This document shows positions 58,904 through 64,000 of a stretch of 64,000 nt of DNA, piece by piece (within the stretch, counting starts at the first letter, position 1; each line of letters begins with the position of its first letter). The stretch lies in the NCBI RefSeq assembly GCF_014203605.1, contig NZ_JACHJJ010000029.1, positions 1-64,000 on the forward strand, read 5' to 3'. Under the pieces are notes generated by a model, which was not told the DNA's origin, searched no databases, and saw only the letters and a list, made by a program, of their open reading frames with translations. This DNA is from Thiemannella venezuelensis. GTDB lineage: Bacteria > Actinomycetota > Actinomycetes > Streptosporangiales > Streptosporangiaceae. Both the position numbers and the translations under genes were made by a program.

Positions 58904-59179
58904 ATGCTGGAGTGGATGGTGTGGACCCCGCCCACGGCCGCGGTGTTCGCCGGACTGGCCCTGCTGCTCGCCGGGATGGCGGTGTGGGCCCGGCTCTCGC
59001 CGCCGGTGGCGCGGCGCGGTTTCCTGCGGATCGAGACCGACCGGGGCGACCGGCTGTACATCGGCCTGATCAGCGCGGCGGCCGTGCTCACCGGGTGGAT
59101 CGCCGTCACCGACCTGTCCATGTGGCTGGCGCTGGCGTGCGCGCTGCTGGTGGCGCTGGTGATCGGCATATGGGGATGA
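58904..59179 (+). CDS. glpU: Small membrane protein GlpU (DUF2160)
   Basis: This 91-residue protein has three hydrophobic segments (TAAVFAGLALLLAGMAVWA, YIGLISAAAVLTGWIAVT, LALACALLVALVIGIWG) and a conserved loop FLRIETDRGDRLYIG. It matches the DUF2160 small integral membrane proteins that sit between permease and binding-protein genes only in glpSTPQUV-type operons, so it supports the glycerol assignment. Its job is unknown. GGAGGG precedes the ATG. Confidence 0.83.
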   Translation: MLEWMVWTPPTAAVFAGLALLLAGMAVWARLSPPVARRGFLRIETDRGDRLYIGLISAAAVLTGWIAVTDLSMWLALACALLVALVIGIWG

Positions 59180-59217
59180 CCGCAGAAAGCAGACGCCGGC
59201 CTGGGAGGAGCCAGACG

Positions 59218-60990
59218 ATGTCGTTAACACTCAAGGGGCGGACGGCCGTCGTCCTGTCCGTCCTCGGCCTGCTGGCGGCAGGCTGCTCGCAGGACCCCGG
59301 AGGAGAGCGCACGGGCGGGTTCAACGAGGCGAACGCCAAGGCGGCGGCGCAGAGATGGGTCAGCCAGGAGTTCACCCCCAGCACCCTCTCCCGCGACCGG
59401 CAACTCGCGGAGATGGACTGGTTCATGAAGGCCGCGGCGCCGTACCGCGGCATGGAGATCAACGTGGTCTCCGAGACGATCACCACGCACGAGTACGAGT
59501 CGCAGCAGCTCGCCAAGGCGTTCAGCGAGATCACCGGGATCAGGCTCAGGCACGACCTGATCCAGGAGGGCGACGTCATCGAGAAGCTGCAGACCCAGAT
59601 CCAGGGCGACCAGAACATCTACGACGCCTACGTCAACGACTCCGACCTCATCGGAACCCACTCCCGCGGCGACTACGTGCTCCCGCTCTCGGACTACATG
59701 GCGGGTGAGGGCAAGGCGGTCACGTCGCCCACGCTCGACATCGGCGACTTCATCGGCATCAGCTTCACCACCGGGCCGGACAAGAAGATCTACCAGCTCC
59801 CCGACCAGCAGTTCGCGAACCTCTACTGGTTCCGCTACGACTGGTTCACCGATCCGGAGATCAAGCAGCAGTTCAGGGACGCCTACGGCTACGACCTGGG
59901 CGTGCCGGTCAACTGGGCCGCCTACGAGGACATCGCCGACTTCTTCACCAACAAGGTGAACGGCGACGGCACCGTCGACGGCAGGAAGGTCTACGGCCAC
60001 ATGGACTACGGCCGCAAGGACCCCTCCCTGGGCTGGCGCTTCACCGACTCGTGGCTGTCCATGGCCGGCAACGGCGACCCCGGCATCCCCAACGGGCTTC
60101 CGGTGGACGACTGGGGCATCAGGGTGGAGGACTGCCGCCCGGTCGGCTCGTCGGTGAGCCGCGGCGGCGACACCAACGGCCCGGCCGCGGTGTACGCCCT
60201 GACCAAGTACGTGGACTGGCTGAAGCGGTTCGCGCCCAAGGAGGCGGCCGGGATGAACTTCAGCGAGGCCGGCCCGGTCCCGGCGCAGGGCCACATCGCC
60301 CAGCAGATCTTCTGGTACACCGCCTTCACCGCGGACATGACCAAGGAGGGGCTGCCGGTCGTCAACGCCGACGGCACTCCGAAGTGGCGGATGGCGCCGA
60401 GCCCGCACGGCGCGTACTGGAAGGACGGCAACAAGCTGGGCTACCAGGACGCCGGCTCCTGGACGCTGCTGAAGAACACGCCCGCGGAGCGCCGGGCCGC
60501 GGCGTGGCTGTACGCCCAGTTCGTCACCTCCAAGACCGTCTCGCTGAAGAAGTCCATCACCGGGCTGACCTTCATCCGGGACTCCGACGTCCGCAGCGAC
60601 TACTTCACGGAGAACGCGGCGAAGTACGGCGGGCTGATCGAGTTCTACCGCTCGCCCGCCCGCGAGCAGTGGACGCCGACCGGGACCAACGTGCCCGACT
60701 ACCCGAGGCTGGCCCAGCTGTGGTGGCAGAACGTCGCCACCGCCGTGACCGGTGAGACGACCCCCCAGCAGTCGATGGACAACCTCGCCAAGCAGCAGGA
60801 CGACATCCTCTCCCGGCTGGAGCGCCGCGGCTACGGCGGCGACTGCGCGCCGAAGCTGAACCCGGAGCAGGGCGCCCGGCACTGGCTGGACCAGCCGGGC
60901 GCCCCGGTGCCGAAGCTCGCCGACGAGCGGGGGAAACCGGAGACGCTCGACTACGACAAGCTGATCGCGCAGTGGAAGGGCGCGGACTGA
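59218..60990 (+). CDS. glpV: Glycerol-type ABC transporter substrate-binding lipoprotein GlpV
   Basis: This 590-residue binding protein has a lipoprotein signal (TAVVLSVLGLLAAGCSQD; lipobox LAAGC). It is large for the family, as GlpV proteins are. It has DWFMKAAAPYRGMEINVVSE, TITTHEYESQQLAKAFSEIT, YVNDSDLIGTHSRGDYVLPL, YQLPDQQFANLYWFRYDWFT and IAQQIFWYTAFTADMTKEGL. GGGAGGAG lies 7 bases before the ATG at 59218; an earlier ATG (59176) overlapping glpU is less likely. Glycerol is the inferred ligand; no glycerol kinase or GlpD gene lies in the window. Confidence 0.83.
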   Translation: MSLTLKGRTAVVLSVLGLLAAGCSQDPGGERTGGFNEANAKAAAQRWVSQEFTPSTLSRDRQLAEMDWFMKAAAPYRGMEINVVSETITTHEYESQQLAKAFSEITGIRLRHDLIQEGDVIEKLQTQIQGDQNIYDAYVNDSDLIGTHSRGDYVLPLSDYMAGEGKAVTSPTLDIGDFIGISFTTGPDKKIYQLPDQQFANLYWFRYDWFTDPEIKQQFRDAYGYDLGVPVNWAAYEDIADFFTNKVNGDGTVDGRKVYGHMDYGRKDPSLGWRFTDSWLSMAGNGDPGIPNGLPVDDWGIRVEDCRPVGSSVSRGGDTNGPAAVYALTKYVDWLKRFAPKEAAGMNFSEAGPVPAQGHIAQQIFWYTAFTADMTKEGLPVVNADGTPKWRMAPSPHGAYWKDGNKLGYQDAGSWTLLKNTPAERRAAAWLYAQFVTSKTVSLKKSITGLTFIRDSDVRSDYFTENAAKYGGLIEFYRSPAREQWTPTGTNVPDYPRLAQLWWQNVATAVTGETTPQQSMDNLAKQQDDILSRLERRGYGGDCAPKLNPEQGARHWLDQPGAPVPKLADERGKPETLDYDKLIAQWKGAD

Positions 60991-61005
60991 CCGCACACCG
61001 CCCGG

Positions 61006-61044
61006 CGGCGCACCGACCGGCCTGCGGCGTCCGGCGGTGCGCCG
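61006..61044 (+). terminator. Hairpin after glpV
   Basis: CGGCGCACCG and CGGTGCGCCG form a perfect 10-bp stem with a 19-base loop, 16 bases after the stop. Confidence 0.5.
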
Positions 61045-61056
61045 GTGGGCTGCATG

Positions 61057-61109
61057 CCGGCGGGCCGTGCTCCGGCGGGTCGTGCTCCGGCGGGTCGTGC
61101 TCCGGCGGG
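61057..61109 (+). repeat. 15-bp tandem repeat between glpV and the histidine kinase gene
   Basis: CCGGCGGGTCGTGCT occurs in three tandem copies (first with one change), plus an 8-base partial copy. The tract lies in the 271-base gap before the kinase gene, which holds nothing else I can name. Confidence 0.85.
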
Positions 61110-61261
61110 CATCGCGCCGAGGCGATGGCCGCCGTCCCGGCTCCGGAGTAGGCTTGGCCTGCGATCAGGGCCGGGACGCGGATCCGCGGCGGCCGATCGA
61201 CCGACCGTGAAGACCGATGGCGGGAGCCGGGACCCCCGGATCCGGCGCGAGGAGCCGCTCT

Positions 61262-63667
61262 ATGCTTCGCCGCGGCGCGGCACATCTCGGCAGGGTCGCC
61301 GCGCTGGCGGCGCTCTACGCCGTGGCTGCGAAGGCGGCGTTCGCGCTGGCCGCCGTGCACACCGTCATCTCGCCCGTGTGGCTGCCGAGCGGGCTGGCGG
61401 TGGCGGCCGTCGTGCTGTGCGGCCACCGCGCGGTGCCCGCGGTCCTGCTCGGAGCGTTCGTGTTCAACGCCTCGACCGGGCTCCCGCTCTGGGTGGCCGC
61501 TCTGATCGCCTCGGGGAACGCGCTGGAGGCGGCCGGCGCCGGATGGCTGCTGCGCCGGACGGGCTTCCGGCGGAGCGCCGGCCGGGTCCGGGACGTGCTG
61601 GCGCTGGCCGTACCGGCCGGTCTGGGGGCCACGGCGGCCGGCGCCGGGGTCGGGGTGGCGGCCCTGTGGGCCGGCGGCGTCGTGCCGGCGGCCGACCTGG
61701 TGTCCTCGTGGGTGCTGTGGTGGTTCGGCGACGCGATCGGCGTGCTGACCCTGACCCCGGTGCTGCTGGCGGCGTGGGCTCACCGGCACCGGCGGCCGCG
61801 CCCCGGCAGGGGCCGGGTGGCCGAGGCCGTGCTGCTCGCCCTCGCGCTCCCGGTGGTCACCTGGCCCGTCCTGGGGGCCGGGCGGCTGACCCTCGTCGTC
61901 CCGGTGCTGCTGTGGGCCGCGATCAGGTTCCGGCTGGTCGGCGCGTCCCTGGCCAGCCTGTTCACCTCCGCGGTGGTGATCTACGCGGCGGCGCGCGGGG
62001 TCGGCCCCTTCGTCCAGCCCTCGTTCCAGGGCACCCTGCTGACCACCCAGAACTACACCATGGTGCTGATCGCCACCAGCATGCTCGTGGCGGCGATCAT
62101 CACCGAACGCGAGCAGGCGACCTCGGCGCTCCACGCCCAGCAGGAACGGACCCGTTCGATCATCGCCACCGCCCGCGACCCCTTCTTCGGGTTCGACGGC
62201 GACGGCGTGGTCACCGACTGGAACCGCAGCGCGGAGACCACCTTCGGCTGGTCCGCGCAGGAGGCGATCGGCCGCCCGCTGACCGGGCTCATCGTCCCGG
62301 CGGAGGTCTACCACGAGCGCTTCCGGAGTGCGATGACCGCCGCGGAGGACCGCATGGAGGTCCTCGCCAGGCACCGGGACGGCAGGGAGCTGCCCGTCGA
62401 GGTCACGATCTGGTCCGTCGAGTCCGTCGGCCGCAGCCGCTTCAACGCCTTCGCGCGGGACATCACCGAGCGCAAGCAGTTCGAGCGGGACCTGGCCACG
62501 GCACGTGACCGGGCACTGGAGGCCTCGCGGCTCAAGTCGCAGTTCCTGGCCACGATGAGCCACGAGATCCGCACCCCGATGAACGCGGTCATCGGCCTGG
62601 CCGCGGTCCTGCTGGCCGGCCCGCTCGGCGCCGACCAGCGCCGCCAGCTCCAGGGCATCCTCACCGCGGGGCAGACGCTGCTGGCGATCATCAACGACAT
62701 CCTGGACCTGTCCAAGATCGAAGCCGACCAGCTGGTGCTGGAGGAGGCCGACTTCGCCCCCGGCGCGCTCGTCCGCGACGTCATCGGGCTGCTCTCCGGG
62801 ACGGCCGGGGCCAAGGGCCTCACTCTGACCGGCTCGTGCGGGCCGGAGCTGCCCGCCCTGCTGCGCGGCGACGCCACCCGGATCCGGCAGATCCTGCTCA
62901 ACCTGGTGGACAACGCCGTCAAGTTCACCCCGCACGGCGGCGTCACCGTCCGCGCCGGGCTCACCGGCGTGGACCCGGAGGGGACGGCGGAGGTCGTGAT
63001 AGAGGTCACGGACACCGGCATCGGCATCCCCGGCGACAAGCAGGAAAGCCTGTTCGACCCGTTCGTCCAGGCCGACGCCTCGACCACCCGGGAGTACGGC
63101 GGCACCGGCCTGGGCCTGGCGATCTCCCGCCGGCTCGCCCGGGCGATGGGCGGAGACCTGAGGGTGTCCAGCCGCCCGGGCCGGGGCAGCACCTTCACCT
63201 GCACGATCCGGCTGGCGCAGGCGTCCGCGGCGGGGCCGCCCGCGGACGACGGCGGGACCGCCGCGGCGCCCGTCCGCCGCTCCCGGCTCCTCCTGGTGGA
63301 GGACAACGAGCTCAACCAGATGGCGGCCATGGAGGTCCTCACCCTGCTCGGCTACCACGCCGACCTCGCGACCAACGGCCAGGAGGCCATCGCGATGGCG
63401 GAGAGGACGCAGTACCAGGCGATCCTGATGGACTGCCAGATGCCCGTCATGGACGGCTACACCGCCACCACCGTGCTGCGCCGCAGGGAGGGGAAGGAGC
63501 GGCGCACCCCCGTCATCGCGCTGACCGCCGGCGCCTTCGCCGAGGACCGGCAGCGCTGCCTGGCCGCGGGCATGGACGACTTCATCGCCAAGCCCTTCGA
63601 CTGCGACGAGCTCGCCTCCACCATCGCGCGGTGGACGGAGCGCCCCGACGGCCGGGCCGCGAGCTGA
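61262..63667 (+). CDS. MASE1-PAS hybrid sensor histidine kinase
   Basis: This 801-residue membrane kinase has a MASE1 sensor (about 10-270; eight or so helices, SPVWLPSGLAVAAVVL, WWFGDAIGVLTLTPVLLAAW), a PAS domain (about 300-400; DPFFGFDGDGVVTDWNRSAE, TTFGWSAQEAIGRPL), HisKA with His434 (FLATMSHEIRTPMNAVIG), HATPase (DATRIRQILLNLVDNAVKFT, DTGIGIPGD, GGTGLGLAISRRLARAMGGD) and a receiver (about 673-793; LLLVEDNELNQMA, phospho-acceptor Asp724 in ILMDCQMPVMDG, Lys in IAKPF). No Hpt or output gene is adjacent. GAGGAG lies 8 bases before the ATG at 61262; ATG 61217 is an alternative. Confidence 0.92.
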   Translation: MLRRGAAHLGRVAALAALYAVAAKAAFALAAVHTVISPVWLPSGLAVAAVVLCGHRAVPAVLLGAFVFNASTGLPLWVAALIASGNALEAAGAGWLLRRTGFRRSAGRVRDVLALAVPAGLGATAAGAGVGVAALWAGGVVPAADLVSSWVLWWFGDAIGVLTLTPVLLAAWAHRHRRPRPGRGRVAEAVLLALALPVVTWPVLGAGRLTLVVPVLLWAAIRFRLVGASLASLFTSAVVIYAAARGVGPFVQPSFQGTLLTTQNYTMVLIATSMLVAAIITEREQATSALHAQQERTRSIIATARDPFFGFDGDGVVTDWNRSAETTFGWSAQEAIGRPLTGLIVPAEVYHERFRSAMTAAEDRMEVLARHRDGRELPVEVTIWSVESVGRSRFNAFARDITERKQFERDLATARDRALEASRLKSQFLATMSHEIRTPMNAVIGLAAVLLAGPLGADQRRQLQGILTAGQTLLAIINDILDLSKIEADQLVLEEADFAPGALVRDVIGLLSGTAGAKGLTLTGSCGPELPALLRGDATRIRQILLNLVDNAVKFTPHGGVTVRAGLTGVDPEGTAEVVIEVTDTGIGIPGDKQESLFDPFVQADASTTREYGGTGLGLAISRRLARAMGGDLRVSSRPGRGSTFTCTIRLAQASAAGPPADDGGTAAAPVRRSRLLLVEDNELNQMAAMEVLTLLGYHADLATNGQEAIAMAERTQYQAILMDCQMPVMDGYTATTVLRRREGKERRTPVIALTAGAFAEDRQRCLAAGMDDFIAKPFDCDELASTIARWTERPDGRAAS

Positions 63668-63671
63668 GCCC

Positions 63672-64000
63672 TCAGGCCTCCGGGGGCCCGTCCGGCGCCG
63701 GGGGGTAGGCGCGGGCGAGGTGCTCGGTGACGGCGCGGGCGGCCGCCGGGCCGTCACCGGCGGCGACGAGCTCGTGGATGCGCCGGTGGTCGGCCATGAG
63801 CAGGCCGGTCTGCCCGGCCCGCTCGACCGCGGCGACCGAGAAGGCGTGGATGGTCTGCCGGAGCGCCCGCATGGTGGCGGCCAGCAGGCGGTTGCCGGAG
63901 AGCATCGCGACGCCGAGGTGGAACGCGACGTCGTGGTCGACGAACTCCTGCGGCGTGGCCGCCGCCTCCATCCGCTCCAGGGCCGCCGCCATGGCATCGA
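63672..64000 (-). CDS. GntR/FadR-family regulator, C-terminal (FCD) part
   Basis: The frame runs off the window end; about 109 residues are visible. They match the FCD ligand-binding domain: FVDHDVAFHLGVAMLSGNRL (the D-x3-H metal motif), LAATMRALRQTIHAFSVAAV, MADHRRIHELVAAGDGPAAA (H-x3-H) and RAVTEHLARAY. The N-terminal winged helix lies outside the window. The target is unknown. It is convergent with the histidine kinase gene, 4 bases apart. Confidence 0.87.
   Translation of the reverse strand, partial: DAMAAALERMEAAATPQEFVDHDVAFHLGVAMLSGNRLLAATMRALRQTIHAFSVAAVERAGQTGLLMADHRRIHELVAAGDGPAAARAVTEHLARAYPPAPDGPPEA

Overview
The window is very GC-rich, densely coded actinomycete DNA. GTG and TTG starts are common, 1-14 nt gene overlaps are frequent, and the gene set is typical of filamentous actinobacteria: a complete ergothioneine cluster, a DasABC-type sugar importer without its own ATPase, an ECF sigma/zinc-finger anti-sigma pair, RpiR, TetR and ArsR regulators, and a cysteine-type leader peptide. 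A Streptosporangiales-like chromosome is my best guess; it is inferred from style, not from a marker gene. I see no complete insertion sequence, prophage, CRISPR array, tRNA or rRNA.

Layout. (1) 1-564: the end of a LacI-type regulator. (2) 827-6507: an organosulfur uptake and desulfurisation operon. A leaderless, Cys-coding leader peptide and a hairpin precede an ABC importer, an FMNH2-dependent monooxygenase and two flavin reductases. (3) 6583-12684: small housekeeping and regulatory genes (VOC/ArsR pair with a palindromic operator, DUF4916 protein, STAS protein, RecQ-type helicase, ankyrin protein, methyltransferase, YchJ). This stretch also holds a decayed DGPF/ECF42 sigma remnant, a possible IS21-type end and a 47-nt inverted duplication of the ychJ start. 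(4) 12784-22223: the most unusual block. Five overlapping genes encode a glycosyltransferase, an ATP-grasp ligase, a 1181-residue STAND NTPase, a LamG-like protein and an amidohydrolase. A convergent small gene has a C-terminal motif resembling the N-terminus of the STAND NTPase, and a divergent asparagine-synthetase-like enzyme has a dead glutaminase domain. (5) 22293-26094: an SAH riboswitch and metH.

(6) 26212-32933: an RlmG/RsmC-type methyltransferase, a secreted esterase, a deaminase, a nitronate monooxygenase plus flavodoxin-like pair divergent from a TetR gene, and a second TetR gene divergent from a thioesterase; both TetR intergenic regions carry clear palindromes. (7) 38874-32962 (minus strand): egtABCDE, complete and translationally coupled. 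(8) 39080-46568: ECF sigma with anti-sigma, a TrmB/LuxR-type regulator, a secreted subtilase and a Tat-exported PhoX-like protein. (9) 46787-54560: amino-sugar and polysaccharide use (GlcNAc-kinase-like protein divergent from RpiR and SIS genes, a secreted CBM3-GH16 enzyme, and a DasABC-like importer). (10) 54808-60990: a glycerol-type ABC operon with the glpSTPQUV order. (11) 61262-64000: a MASE1-PAS hybrid histidine kinase and the C-terminal part of a GntR/FadR regulator.

Best candidate for an undescribed system: the 12.8-22.2 kb block. It pairs a STAND NTPase carrying an N-terminal amyloid-signalling-like motif with a neighbour carrying a similar motif at its C-terminus, which is the arrangement seen in bacterial NLR/effector pairs. 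It also adds amide-ligase, glycosyltransferase and amidohydrolase genes that are not usual in such loci.
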